From: an uncultured Clostridia bacterium
GTDB taxonomy: Bacteria; Bacillota; Clostridia; Oscillospirales; Acutalibacteraceae
NCBI GenBank assembly: GCA_944384985.1
Contig: CALWVM010000006.1
Location: forward strand, 56,820 to 120,819
Direction of reading: 5' to 3'
Length of the DNA stretch: 64,000 nt
Shown here: positions 34,412-43,009 of the stretch, one piece after another
How the letters are laid out: every line of letters starts with the position of its first letter
Numbering within the stretch: the first letter of the stretch is position 1
Notes under the pieces: generated by a model
Databases searched by the model: none
Told to the model about the DNA's origin: nothing
Seen by the model: only the letters and a program-made list of their open reading frames with translations
Translations under genes and position numbers: made by a program

Positions 34412-35980
34412 TTACGCCTGTACGTCGATCTTGTCGCCGTCCAGCAAAGCCGCCTTGGGGTTGAGCACAACCTGATCGCCTTCCGAGAGGCCGTCGAGCA
34501 CCTGATAGGATTTATCGGAGGCAAGCCCCAGCGTTACCGCGCGCTTTTCCACGGTGCCTTCCTCGGCATTATAGACAAAAACATAATTCTCGCCGTCTTC
34601 GGTGGTGACCGCTTCGACCGGCAGGACCAACACATTTTCAAGCTTTTCGGTGTCAATGCTGATATCCACGTCAAAGCCGATGATGACGTCCTCATCCGGG
34701 TTCAAAATCTGCACGCGAACGGGTGCGCTGCTCGTCGTAGAGGTGCCGCTGCCGCCCGTCAGCGAAGAGGTAATCGTGCTGATGTCTAAGCCCGAGGAGG
34801 CGCTCGCCGTCGCACTGACATAGCTGACGGTTGCATCATATTCTTTGTCCAGCGTCGACACAGTCGCTTTCTGTCCGACGTCCAATTTGGGCAGATCGTA
34901 TTTGCCGACCGTAAAACTTGCATACAGCGCGCCGTATTCCTCAACAACGATCCCCGTCCCGACGGAGGTATCAGTCCCTTCGGTAGCGGAAAGGATGTCG
35001 GAAAGCACGCTCATCACATCCGTGTCGCCGGAGACCATCGACATGATCGAGGACAGGTCCGTTGTGCCGCTTTGCTTTTCGGCGGGCGTGAAGACTTCGC
35101 CGGGCGTCAAATTGACTTCAGTGACGATCCCGTCCGCCGCGGCGACCCAGCCGCTTTGCAGGGATTCCACCAGGTCGTTATAGGCATCGTAATCCGCTTT
35201 TTTCGCATCCATAACGGATTTGTAAAGCGACATTATGGTGTCATCCGTCTGTGCTTCATAGACTGCTTTCTGCGTTTCGAGCGAAGTCAGCTGCGCCTGT
35301 TTCTGCGCAAGCTGCGCCTGTTTTGCCGCGACGGAATTTTCAATGGCGTCGCGCAGATCCTGCACATTCAGCAGCTTCGAAAGGGTCGCGAGCTGTTCCT
35401 CCGTAAAGCCGCCCTGTGCCCGGAGCGCCTCGATCAGCTCCTCAAGCGCTGCGGTGTCCACGCTGCCCGTCGAGGGCAGGGTATTGCCCGTGCGCTCGGC
35501 GGCTTCAATCTCGGATTTTAACTGGGATATTTCCTGTTCAACCGTCGGGATCTGCTTTGTGACGGTATTCAGGTTGTTTTCGGCGGCATCTACGGAAGCC
35601 GCCGCTTCGTCGTAGGAAGCTTTTGCCTTGTCATAAGCGGTTTTGTAAGCGGAAAGTTCTTCCTGCAAGGTCGAGACGTCAAACGTCGCAAGCTGCTGCC
35701 CCGCCGAAACGCGGTCGCCCACAGCGACCGAAACGGTCAGCACCTGCACGCCGGAAGCCGCCGTGAAGGTCTCGGTGCTGCCGGACTCTACCGTACCCTG
35801 TGTGTCGAATGTCGATTGGATATCGCCCGTTTCGATCGTTGCAACCTGATAGGCAGGCAGCGCCTCGGGGCGGAACATAGAGTACAGCACAACGGTCAGA
35901 AGTGCTGCGAGCACGACAACGCTCACCGCCACAAAGGTTTTTCTTTTTTTGGACCAGGTCTTTGTTCGCTTCAAAAACAT
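34412..35980 (-). CDS. MacA/HlyD-like membrane fusion protein
   Basis: 522 residues. One N-terminal transmembrane helix (about 13-35), a split barrel-sandwich (lipoyl-like) domain, a long Ala/Gln/Glu-rich coiled-coil hairpin (about 95-290) and C-terminal beta-barrel domains. It should link the MacB-like permease to the outside. The ATG at 35980 is preferred over the TTG four codons earlier; neither has a strong ribosome site. A Gly/Ser/Thr-rich insertion (SLTGGSGTSTTSSAP) lies near residue 420. Confidence 0.88.
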   Translation of the reverse strand: MFLKRTKTWSKKRKTFVAVSVVVLAALLTVVLYSMFRPEALPAYQVATIETGDIQSTFDTQGTVESGSTETFTAASGVQVLTVSVAVGDRVSAGQQLATFDVSTLQEELSAYKTAYDKAKASYDEAAASVDAAENNLNTVTKQIPTVEQEISQLKSEIEAAERTGNTLPSTGSVDTAALEELIEALRAQGGFTEEQLATLSKLLNVQDLRDAIENSVAAKQAQLAQKQAQLTSLETQKAVYEAQTDDTIMSLYKSVMDAKKADYDAYNDLVESLQSGWVAAADGIVTEVNLTPGEVFTPAEKQSGTTDLSSIMSMVSGDTDVMSVLSDILSATEGTDTSVGTGIVVEEYGALYASFTVGKYDLPKLDVGQKATVSTLDKEYDATVSYVSATASASSGLDISTITSSLTGGSGTSTTSSAPVRVQILNPDEDVIIGFDVDISIDTEKLENVLVLPVEAVTTEDGENYVFVYNAEEGTVEKRAVTLGLASDKSYQVLDGLSEGDQVVLNPKAALLDGDKIDVQA

Positions 35981-36156
35981 CACCGCTTTCAAAAGTTAGG
36001 GCAGAAAAAATTCCGCGGGGGAATCCAATGCGCCGATCCTGCGCAAAAAAGGTTTCATAAAAAACCAATTAGCCATATTCTATAATATTTCAGCGCGGTT
36101 TGCCATATATTTTTGTAAAGAAAATGTGAATAAAACTTGAACGGGAGGAAACAATT

Positions 36157-36684
36157 TTGCAAAATCGCAAAGGGCTCGCCGTATTGCTTGCCGTATTGCT
36201 TGCAGCAGGGCTTTCGGCGTGCACCAGGCAGCGCAACATGGATACGGCGGAGTTTTGCAGCCGTTTCAACGAACTGCGGGACGAGCAGACTCTCATGCCC
36301 GAACAGCTTTTCAAGGAGACTGCCGACGTCTCGGGTGCCTATTACTGTAACTTTGCCTTTGCCGAGGGGCACACGGCGCTTTTGACGCTGAACGCCCAAA
36401 CGGACGGCACCGTGACTGCCTTGCAGCTCACCTGTATTCCCGAAGGGGAGGGGGCGTATACCGCCGAGACCTTTTCGGCGCTGTACGCCTGCTTTGTGCA
36501 GCTGGTCAGCGTCCTTTCGGTCTGCGAACCGATAGAGGCGCAGGCGCGTTTGCAGGCAGCAGGCATTACCGAAGACCGGCTTGGATTTTCGGACTTCGGT
36601 TTTACGGCGTCCGGCGACGGCTTTTCCTATGCGCTGTTTTCGGGCGAAAAGTACCTTTCCCTATTTTGCAGCCGAACGCGATAG
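36157..36684 (+). CDS. Putative lipoprotein, function unknown
   Basis: 175 residues. The N-terminus NRKGLAVLLAVLLAAGLSAC ends in a lipobox (LSAC, Cys near residue 23), so it should be lipidated and surface-attached. The rest is unrecognised, with an AEGHTALLTLNAQTDGTVTA stretch. The TTG start follows GGGAGGAAACAATT, a strong ribosome site. Its last 24 bases overlap the end of the convergent patatin gene. Confidence 0.75.
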   Translation: MQNRKGLAVLLAVLLAAGLSACTRQRNMDTAEFCSRFNELRDEQTLMPEQLFKETADVSGAYYCNFAFAEGHTALLTLNAQTDGTVTALQLTCIPEGEGAYTAETFSALYACFVQLVSVLSVCEPIEAQARLQAAGITEDRLGFSDFGFTASGDGFSYALFSGEKYLSLFCSRTR

Positions 36685-37803
36685 GTGCTTGCGGCTTTCC
36701 GCAAACTGCCTGAGCGCTTCGCGAGCGAGCGGATAAGTCTCTTTTTTTGCGGGACGGCGGATCTTGCGGACAAGCTCCTCGGGCGCGCGATCCAAAATCG
36801 GCTGTGCCACTTTTAAGATCGATGAAGTCAAGCCTTCGTGCGGCTCTTCCTGTGGCTCGGGCGCGTTGACCGCGGCGAGCAGCGCCGACATGAATTTGCG
36901 GTGTGAATACACTTCCAGCCGCTCAACGCCGTACTGCGCCGCCAGCTTTTCAAGCTGGGCGCACGCCTTGTAGCCATAAGCGGTCTGCATTTTTTCGAAT
37001 TCCCGCGGGCGGAAGTAATATGCCTGCCCGCACAGCTTCCCGAACGCTTTGCGCGCGTCGAGATAGCCCATTTTCATGCGCATTTCGTTCATGCTCGTGT
37101 CGAATTCAAAGGACTCGCCGAGTTCCTTGGGGTCATTCGGGCGGATGTAGACCACCTCCGCGCAGGAAAGGTCGGTCTTGTGCCCCATGCCCTTCATGTT
37201 GGAAATGTCCACCACGACCATGCGGTTGAACCCGCGTTCGCGCAAAAGCCCGATGGGCGCATTGTCATAAACGCCGCCGTCGAGATACCGCTCGCCGTCG
37301 GGACTTTGCGCGTGCAAGCCCGGAAAGCGCGCCGACAGCATCAGATAGTCGATCAAAAGCCCGGGCTCTATCTCGTCGAGAAAGATTTCGACGGGCTTCC
37401 AGGACGATACCTGAAATGTTACGAGACCCAGCGGGATGCCCGATGCGCGCACCAGGTCTTCATCAATGTATTCCGCAATCAGATTGCGCGCGGGCGTCAC
37501 GTCAACGCCGCCGTTCTTGACCATTTCACGAAAGATCTGCGGGAGGTTGGAAAAGCTGAAAAGGTTGTCGGGTTCTTTCAATTCCACGTCGATGTGGATG
37601 CCGTCTTTTACTTCGGCACGGTTCCAAAGTTCCACCGCGCGGTCGAAATCGCCCTGCGCGATCAGCGCACCGTTGATGGCGCCGATGGAAACGCCGGTAA
37701 TGGCGTTAAACGTAACGCCGATTTCCTGCATGGCTTTCCATGCGCCGATCTGGTAAGCGCCTTTGGCGCCGCCGCCGGCTAAAACCAGTCCGTACGGTTT
37801 CAT
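36661..37803 (-). CDS. Patatin-like phospholipase
   Basis: 380 residues. Oxyanion loop GGGAKGAYQIGAW near 9, nucleophile Ser in TGVSIGAINGAL and Asp in DGGVYDNAP give the Ser-Asp dyad of the patatin fold. Such enzymes hydrolyse acyl lipids. The C-terminal 100 residues are charged and not conserved. The ATG follows GAGAGGTGAAAGCC, which overlaps the stop of the small membrane protein gene upstream. It belongs to the ispE operon and overlaps the convergent lipoprotein gene by 24 bases at its 3' end. Confidence 0.92.
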   Translation of the reverse strand: MKPYGLVLAGGGAKGAYQIGAWKAMQEIGVTFNAITGVSIGAINGALIAQGDFDRAVELWNRAEVKDGIHIDVELKEPDNLFSFSNLPQIFREMVKNGGVDVTPARNLIAEYIDEDLVRASGIPLGLVTFQVSSWKPVEIFLDEIEPGLLIDYLMLSARFPGLHAQSPDGERYLDGGVYDNAPIGLLRERGFNRMVVVDISNMKGMGHKTDLSCAEVVYIRPNDPKELGESFEFDTSMNEMRMKMGYLDARKAFGKLCGQAYYFRPREFEKMQTAYGYKACAQLEKLAAQYGVERLEVYSHRKFMSALLAAVNAPEPQEEPHEGLTSSILKVAQPILDRAPEELVRKIRRPAKKETYPLAREALRQFAESRKHLSRSAAK

Positions 37804-37808
37804 GGCTT

Positions 37809-37967
37809 TCACCTCTCTAAATAGATATGTATGGGTGCGGGCTGTGTGAACTCGGGCGGCAGCGTGTGCATCTGCACGCGGCTGTCGGAAAACGTCCAGA
37901 TAAGCAGCAGTACCGCAAGAATCACGAGCGCCGCCGCAATGAGTGCTGCTGCAAACCGGTTTTTCAC
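37809..37967 (-). CDS. 52-residue single-pass membrane protein
   Basis: Starts GTG within GTGA, overlapping the ispE stop by four bases, and encodes MKNRFAAALIAAALVILAVL, then LLIWTFSDSRVQMHTLPPEF and a tail ending IHIYLER. One transmembrane helix (about 5-25) and a short external tail are predicted. It ends 5 bases before the patatin ATG, and its last codons contain the patatin ribosome site. Position and overlap argue that it is real. No family is recognised. Confidence 0.7.
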   Translation of the reverse strand: MKNRFAAALIAAALVILAVLLLIWTFSDSRVQMHTLPPEFTQPAPIHIYLER

Positions 37968-38833
37968 TTCTCAAGCACCTCGATCCCGCGTTTGGCAGGT
38001 TCGCACAAGAACACTTCATGAAAACGGTTGCGCAGCCGCTCGGCACAAGCTTCGGCGTCCGCCTGCTTTAAGAATAACCCGAAAACTGTCGGGCCGCTGC
38101 CGCTCATGAGTGCAAGGGATGCGCCGCATTCGCGCATCACGCCTTTGATGTACGGACGCTGCGGGACCTCGATGACCTGCTCGAATACGTTGCCGGCCTT
38201 TTCGCACAGCAGCGAAAAATCCCCGTTATGCGCGGCGTACAGCATGGTATTCTTGTCTAAATGCCGCAGCCGCGGCGCCTCGTCAATCTTTTTGTAGGCG
38301 TTCGGGGTGGGCACGTCCATGTCGGGCTTGCAAAGCACAACAAAACTGTCCGCCAGCGCGCGCAGCGGTGCGATCACGCCGCCTTTTTCCATGCAGAGCG
38401 CCGTCCCGCCCGTCAACGCGAACGGCACATCCGCCCCGACCTGCTCGCCCAAAAGCAGAAGCTTCTGCGCCGGCAGTTCAGGCGCAAAGAGTTTGCGCAG
38501 GCAGTAAAGCGTGCCGGCCGCGTCGGCGCTCCCTCCGGCAAGCCCTGCCGCCATGGGGATCCGCTTCTCGATTGCGATGCGCACGCCGGGGTTTTCTGTT
38601 TTGGTCTGTTTGAAAAACAGTTCTGCCGCTTTGTAGACGATGTTGCGCTTCCCGGCGGGCATACGGCTGTTTTCGGACGCCACTTCGATGGCGCCGCTTT
38701 CGGTCTTTTCCACACAGAGCGTGTCATACAGCCCCACGGACTGCATCACCATAAACAGGCTGTGGTAGCCGTCGGGAAGGAGCCCGAGCACGTCGAGCAT
38801 CAGGTTGATTTTTGCAGCAGCGTTTACTTTCAT
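37964..38833 (-). CDS. ispE: 4-diphosphocytidyl-2-C-methyl-D-erythritol kinase
   Basis: 289 residues, full length GHMP kinase of the MEP isoprenoid pathway. It phosphorylates CDP-methylerythritol with ATP in the cytosol. Seen: N-terminal AAAKINLMLDVLG with the substrate-binding Lys, the ATP loop PMAAGLAGGSADAAGTLYCL (Gly/Ser-rich GHMP motif), and the C-terminal LMSGSGPTVFGLF motif. The ATG is about 8 bases after AAAGG. It is the first gene of an operon with a small membrane protein and a patatin. Confidence 0.95.
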   Translation of the reverse strand: MKVNAAAKINLMLDVLGLLPDGYHSLFMVMQSVGLYDTLCVEKTESGAIEVASENSRMPAGKRNIVYKAAELFFKQTKTENPGVRIAIEKRIPMAAGLAGGSADAAGTLYCLRKLFAPELPAQKLLLLGEQVGADVPFALTGGTALCMEKGGVIAPLRALADSFVVLCKPDMDVPTPNAYKKIDEAPRLRHLDKNTMLYAAHNGDFSLLCEKAGNVFEQVIEVPQRPYIKGVMRECGASLALMSGSGPTVFGLFLKQADAEACAERLRNRFHEVFLCEPAKRGIEVLEK

Positions 38834-38860
38834 GCATTGACCTTTCTTTGGCTTTGGTTT

Positions 38861-39673
38861 TTATTCAATGGGCATTTGCAGGGGCGTTCTCTGCTGGAAA
38901 AAGGTGAGTTCTTTGAAACCGGCGGCCAGCATCACGTCGTAGGCTTCTTTGAGCCCCGCACCGATGTGCTCGGCATAGTGCGCATCCGAGCCGTAGGTGA
39001 CGTATTTCCCGCCGAGCTCACGGAACCGCTTGACCGTCTCAAATTCGGGCGAAAGCTTGCCGATGGGCTGCCGCAGCCCCGCTGTGTTGATCTCCAGCGC
39101 CTTTTGCAGCTCTGCTGTGCATTTGAGGATCTCATCGACCTGCGTTTTATATTCCGCCATGTCCACAGAAATGCCGGATTTCGCATAAAAATAGCGCAGC
39201 GGATAGGTCAGATGCGCGAGTACGTCAAAATTGCCCCACTCGAGCATTTGCAGGATCTCGTCGAAATACTCGGTCAAAAGCGCGTGTACTTCGGCGGGGT
39301 CAAAGCTTTCCATAAAATAAAAGTCCGGCCTGCCGCGCAGGTTGTGCACAGACCCGATGACCATGTCATAGGATCGCGCCGAGAGGATCTCATCCGCCGT
39401 TTTCGCGTCGTAATGCGGCTGCCCGAGTTCTATGCCGCGCAGAACCAGCACCTTGCCTCGAAAAGCGGACTGCGCCATCGTTGCCTCGACAAACGCAGCC
39501 TGCACGCGCTTGTCATAGTGCTCGGCGCGGTAGACGTCCGTTTCACAGTGGTCGGTCAGCGCAATGGCGCGCATTCCTTCAAATTCTGCCCGCTCGCACA
39601 GAAACATGGCGGAGTGGTTGCCGTCGGGGGAGTTGTCGGTATGCACATGCAGATCGAGTTTTCTCTGATACAT
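38861..39673 (-). CDS. PHP-domain phosphoesterase, histidinol-phosphatase type
   Basis: 270 residues. The PHP metal-binding motifs are complete: KLDLHVHTDNS (HxH), ALTDHCETD, a Glu in LRGIELGQ, IGSVHNLRG and a final YGSDAHYAEHIG. The closest type is HisK/HisJ-like L-histidinol-phosphate phosphatase, but no his genes lie nearby, so another phosphate ester is possible. The ATG has a weak GAAAG-type ribosome site. It lies 27 bases upstream of ispE in the same direction. Confidence 0.88.
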   Translation of the reverse strand: MYQRKLDLHVHTDNSPDGNHSAMFLCERAEFEGMRAIALTDHCETDVYRAEHYDKRVQAAFVEATMAQSAFRGKVLVLRGIELGQPHYDAKTADEILSARSYDMVIGSVHNLRGRPDFYFMESFDPAEVHALLTEYFDEILQMLEWGNFDVLAHLTYPLRYFYAKSGISVDMAEYKTQVDEILKCTAELQKALEINTAGLRQPIGKLSPEFETVKRFRELGGKYVTYGSDAHYAEHIGAGLKEAYDVMLAAGFKELTFFQQRTPLQMPIE

Positions 39674-39823
39674 GGGTTCACACGCTTTCAATCCATAAAT
39701 TTCAACCCTATCATAGCATATTTTTGTCCGCGCGCCTATCTTTTTTTGAAAAAAATCAAAAAGTCCCTGTCCAAACGGACAAAAGTGTGGTAATATGATA
39801 AAAAACTTTTCGGAGGGCAGCTT

Positions 39824-40093
39824 ATGCGTGCAATCATCACGGTTGTCGGGCGCGATACGGTCGGCATTCTCGCAAAGGTTTCGGCGCTGTGCGCGCAGCA
39901 CAATGTCAACATCATTGAGGTGACGCAAAGCATTTTGCAGGATATGTTCTGCATGATTATGCTCGCGGACGTCTCCGAATGCAATGTGGCGTTCACGGTG
40001 CTTGCCGACGAGGCAAAGGCGCTCGGCGAAGAAATGAATCTTTCCATCCGCGCCATGCATGAGGATATTTTCAACTCCATGCACAGGATCTGA
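39824..40093 (+). CDS. ACT-domain protein (UPF0237)
   Basis: 89 residues, a single ACT domain beginning [20 protein letters not shown]. Proteins of this family are encoded next to UPF0210 proteins and are thought to bind an amino acid or similar effector. CGGAGGGCAGCTT precedes the ATG. It is cotranscribed with the next gene (17-base gap). A short palindrome TGTCC/GGACA at 39768-39781 lies in the upstream region and may be an operator. Confidence 0.94.
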   Translation: MRAIITVVGRDTVGILAKVSALCAQHNVNIIEVTQSILQDMFCMIMLADVSECNVAFTVLADEAKALGEEMNLSIRAMHEDIFNSMHRI

Positions 40094-40110
40094 GCGGGAG
40101 GATTTCGGTC

Positions 40111-41466
40111 ATGATCAATACACACGATATACTGGAAACCATCAATATGATCCGGGAGGAAAATCTCGACATCCGCACCATCACCATGGGCATTTCGCTT
40201 TTGAGCTGTGCGGACGCGGATATTCACGCCTCCTGCGAAAAGATCTATGAAAAGATCTGCCGCCGGGCGAGCCGGCTTGTGGAGACGGGCGAAAACATCG
40301 AAAAAGAATACGGTGTGCCCATCATTCACAAGCGTATTTCCGTTACGCCCATTTCCATGCTCGTTGCCGCGAGCGGCGGCGACCCGGTGCTCTATGCCGA
40401 AACGCTGGAGCGCGCCGCGCGAACAGTCGGTGTGAATTTCATCGGCGGGTATTCGGCGCTCGTGCAAAAGGGCTTTGCGGCAGGGGACCGTGCCCTGATC
40501 GACAGCATCCCCGAAGCGCTTGCCGAAACGGAGCATATCTGCTCGAGCGTGAATGTCGGCTCAACGAAAGCGGGCATCAATATGGATGCCGTAGCGACCA
40601 TGGGGCAGATCGTCCGCCGCGCAGCGGAAGCGACTGCCGACAACGGCTGCATCGGCCCTGCAAAACTCGTTGTGTTCTGCAACGCGCCGGAGGACAACCC
40701 CTTTATGGCGGGCGCGTTCCACGGCGTTGGTGAGCCGGATTGCGTCATCAATGTCGGCGTTTCGGGCCCCGGCGTGGTGCGCGCGGCGCTGCAGAAGATC
40801 CCGCACGGCAATATCACGGATGTGGCGGATACCGTCAAGAAGACCGCATTCAAGATCACACGCGTTGGGCAGCTTGTGGCAAAGGAAGCCGCGAAGCGGC
40901 TGGGCGTGCCGTTCGGCATCGTCGATCTTTCCCTTGCGCCCACGCCCGCAGTCGGCGACTCGGTGGCGCATATTTTGGAAGAAATGGGGCTCGAGCAGTG
41001 CGGCGCGCACGGCACGACCGCCTGCCTTGCCCTCTTGAACGACGCGGTCAAAAAGGGCGGCGTTATGGCGTCGTCGCATGTCGGCGGGCTTTCGGGCGCG
41101 TTCATCCCCGTTTCGGAGGATGCGGGCATGATCGCCGCCGCCGAAAACGGGACGCTTTCCATTGAAAAGCTCGAAGCTATGACCGCCGTGTGTTCGGTGG
41201 GGCTTGATATGATCATCATCCCCGGCGATACCTCGGCGGAGGTCATTTCGGGCATTATCGCGGACGAAGCCGCCATCGGCATGGTCAATTCCAAGACCAC
41301 GGCGGTGCGCGTCATCCCCGCCATCGGGAAGGAGATCGGCGATACGCTCAACTTCGGCGGGCTTCTCGGTTACGGCCCCGTCATGCGCTTGAATACCGCT
41401 TCTCCTGCGGATTTCATCCACCGCGGCGGCAGGATCCCTGCACCGATTCAAAGCTTGAAGAACTAA
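40111..41466 (+). CDS. UPF0210 / DUF711 PFL-family protein
   Basis: 451 residues, full length. Relatives resemble the pyruvate-formate-lyase fold but have no established activity. Seen blocks are [63 protein letters not shown] and [16 protein letters not shown]. The pair with the ACT gene is highly conserved across Firmicutes, suggesting allosteric control by the ACT partner. The gene has a GGGAGGATTTCGGTC ribosome site. Confidence 0.95.
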   Translation: MINTHDILETINMIREENLDIRTITMGISLLSCADADIHASCEKIYEKICRRASRLVETGENIEKEYGVPIIHKRISVTPISMLVAASGGDPVLYAETLERAARTVGVNFIGGYSALVQKGFAAGDRALIDSIPEALAETEHICSSVNVGSTKAGINMDAVATMGQIVRRAAEATADNGCIGPAKLVVFCNAPEDNPFMAGAFHGVGEPDCVINVGVSGPGVVRAALQKIPHGNITDVADTVKKTAFKITRVGQLVAKEAAKRLGVPFGIVDLSLAPTPAVGDSVAHILEEMGLEQCGAHGTTACLALLNDAVKKGGVMASSHVGGLSGAFIPVSEDAGMIAAAENGTLSIEKLEAMTAVCSVGLDMIIIPGDTSAEVISGIIADEAAIGMVNSKTTAVRVIPAIGKEIGDTLNFGGLLGYGPVMRLNTASPADFIHRGGRIPAPIQSLKN

Positions 41467-41510
41467 TGTTAAAAAGGATAGTGTGGGTTCATAAATAAGG
41501 GGGCATATAG

Positions 41511-41672
41511 GTGGCTTGGGCTTGGGTAATTGCGGCAATGGTCGTTTTGTTAATTTTGGCTTGGGTATTTGTTTCCATTCCTGTGGTAGCTGTATTACTG
41601 GGGTGCTGCTCGCTGGCTGTCGGAATCATTTATCTGATTTGCCTGTTTCGGTATTATCCGTATCAAAAATAA
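41511..41672 (+). CDS. 53-residue two-helix membrane protein
   Basis: GTG start 7 bases after AAGGGGG. It encodes MAWAWVIAAMVVLLILAWVF then a VSIPVVAVLLGCCSLAVGII segment and the tail CLFRYYPYQK. Two transmembrane helices (about 3-22 and 25-46) are predicted with a Cys pair. A palindromic terminator follows at 41713. No family is recognised. The good ribosome site and strict reading frame support it. Confidence 0.65.
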   Translation: MAWAWVIAAMVVLLILAWVFVSIPVVAVLLGCCSLAVGIIYLICLFRYYPYQK

Positions 41673-41712
41673 CGAGTTCTTATAAATTAGGAATGGCTTT
41701 TCATTTCAATGC

Positions 41713-41746
41713 GCGGTTCTGTGTCCTGCTGCGGACACAGAACCGC
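41713..41746 (+). repeat. Palindromic repeat, copy 1 (terminator-like)
   Basis: GCGGTTCTGTGTCC (41713-41726) and its exact inverse (41733-41746) form a 14-bp stem with a 6-base loop, followed by CCCTTTGT. The same arm sequence recurs at 42865 and 44203. Confidence 0.8.
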
Positions 41747-41795
41747 CCCTTTGTATTATCTCTCTGTTTTGGAACACTTTGAAATTCATCTCAAA

Positions 41796-41824
41796 TTGAC
41801 AAATCCCGCAAAATATGATACAAC
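41796..41824 (+). promoter_or_regulatory. Promoter of the FRG-domain gene
   Basis: Perfect TTGACA (41796-41801), 17-base spacer, TACAAC (41819-41824). Confidence 0.7.
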
Positions 41825-41893
41825 GGCTTACAAAAGCGGTTCGCGCCGAAGCGGGTGCGGTTTTGCCGTGTAAATAAGGATGACAGAAAACCT

Positions 41894-42835
41894 ATGCTGA
41901 CCGAAAAGGGAAAAGAGCTGAAAGAAAAAATCTATGATACGTTTGATTACAGCTATTCCGTTTCCATCCGCCGGATCGACTCGTTTGACGAATTCCGGCG
42001 GGAGCTTTATACCCCGTTCTTAAACGGGGAAAAGATCTATTACCGCGGCGAACGCTTAAACAGCAAAAAACGGCTTCTGGTGCCGTCGCTGCTGCGAAAC
42101 GGTGCGCTGCTGCAAACGAAGCCTAACGAAGAGATCGCCTACATCGATCGCGAAAAGCTGCTGGAATTTTACGAAGCGAAGCACAATTTCATGCGCGTGT
42201 ACAAGGTGATTAACCCGGACCGTACGGGGCTTTATGAAATGCTCGCCTTTGCGCAGCATTATTTAAAGCTGAGCCCGTTGATCGATTTTTCCAAAAGCCT
42301 TTTTGTCGCCCTTTCCTTTGCGCTCAAGGGCAGGCAGGAATTTAAAGACGATGTGGTGCTGTACACGGCGTTTGACATCGGTGATGATGATACCTCGGAC
42401 GATTTGGAGGAGGTCAATGCGTGGATCGACGCATACCGTGTCGCTGTGGTGGACATAGACCCCGGCGCGCTTTTGAAGCCCGATTTTTCAGCGGACGCAC
42501 ACGCAAAGAAGACAGCGCTGCTGAAAAGCATGCAGGAACGGGAGCTTTCGCTGGATATGCTCGGGGAACTCATCAAGAGCATGTCCCCGGAAGCCAAGCT
42601 CATTGACATCCCGACCAATGACTTGATGAAATATCAGCAGGGCGTTTTTTTGCTGTTGAACCATTTCGCGCTGGTTTCCTCGCACTATTTTACAAAATCT
42701 GTGCGCCAAAGCTTCGCGATCCATAAATATGTTCTGGATCGGCAGATCTGCCCGGAGCTGTGTGCGTTTGTAAATTCGAAAGCGCCGCAGTATCAATATG
42801 AAGCTCTGTTGGATATCGCCAAGGCGGTGCGGTAG
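41894..42835 (+). CDS. FRG-domain protein
   Basis: 313 residues. The FRG domain (named for a Phe-Arg-Gly triplet, here YYRGERLN) is evident: KRLLVPSLLRNGA and, about 90 residues later, EMLAFAQHYLKLSPLIDFSK followed by SLFVALSFAL. FRG proteins are soluble, of unknown activity, and common in phages and accessory regions. AAGGATGACAG lies rather far (about 13 bases) from the chosen ATG; a GTG at 41855 is in frame but has no ribosome site. It is monocistronic between two copies of the palindromic repeat. Confidence 0.82.
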   Translation: MLTEKGKELKEKIYDTFDYSYSVSIRRIDSFDEFRRELYTPFLNGEKIYYRGERLNSKKRLLVPSLLRNGALLQTKPNEEIAYIDREKLLEFYEAKHNFMRVYKVINPDRTGLYEMLAFAQHYLKLSPLIDFSKSLFVALSFALKGRQEFKDDVVLYTAFDIGDDDTSDDLEEVNAWIDAYRVAVVDIDPGALLKPDFSADAHAKKTALLKSMQERELSLDMLGELIKSMSPEAKLIDIPTNDLMKYQQGVFLLLNHFALVSSHYFTKSVRQSFAIHKYVLDRQICPELCAFVNSKAPQYQYEALLDIAKAVR

Positions 42836-42864
42836 GTACGGTAAAAGAATAAAGCCGGATACAG

Positions 42865-42897
42865 GCGGTTTTGTGTTCTGCACGGACACAGAGCCGC
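42865..42897 (+). repeat. Palindromic repeat, copy 2 (terminator)
   Basis: GCGGTTTTGTGTTC (42865-42878) pairs with GGACACAGAGCCGC-type arm (42884-42897) using four G-T pairs, then TTTTTCC. It is a diverged copy of the 41713 palindrome and terminates the FRG gene. Confidence 0.8.
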
Positions 42898-42923
42898 TTT
42901 TTCCATCAAATCACATCAGATAC

Positions 42924-42953
42924 TTGACAAAACCATCGAGTTTTTGATATATT
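42924..42953 (+). promoter_or_regulatory. Promoter of the MFS gene
   Basis: Perfect TTGACA (42924-42929), 18-base spacer, TATATT (42948-42953). A TACAAT at 42971 is an alternative -10 without a good -35. Confidence 0.55.
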
Positions 42954-43009
42954 TTCCGGCACCGGTGTGCTACAATACAGAGCGATTTTCGCAAAAAGGG
43001 GAAAGACCG

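Noticed and set aside
38261-39793. 510-codon plus-strand ORF
   Set aside because: Antisense of ispE and the PHP gene; no ribosome site or recognisable domain.
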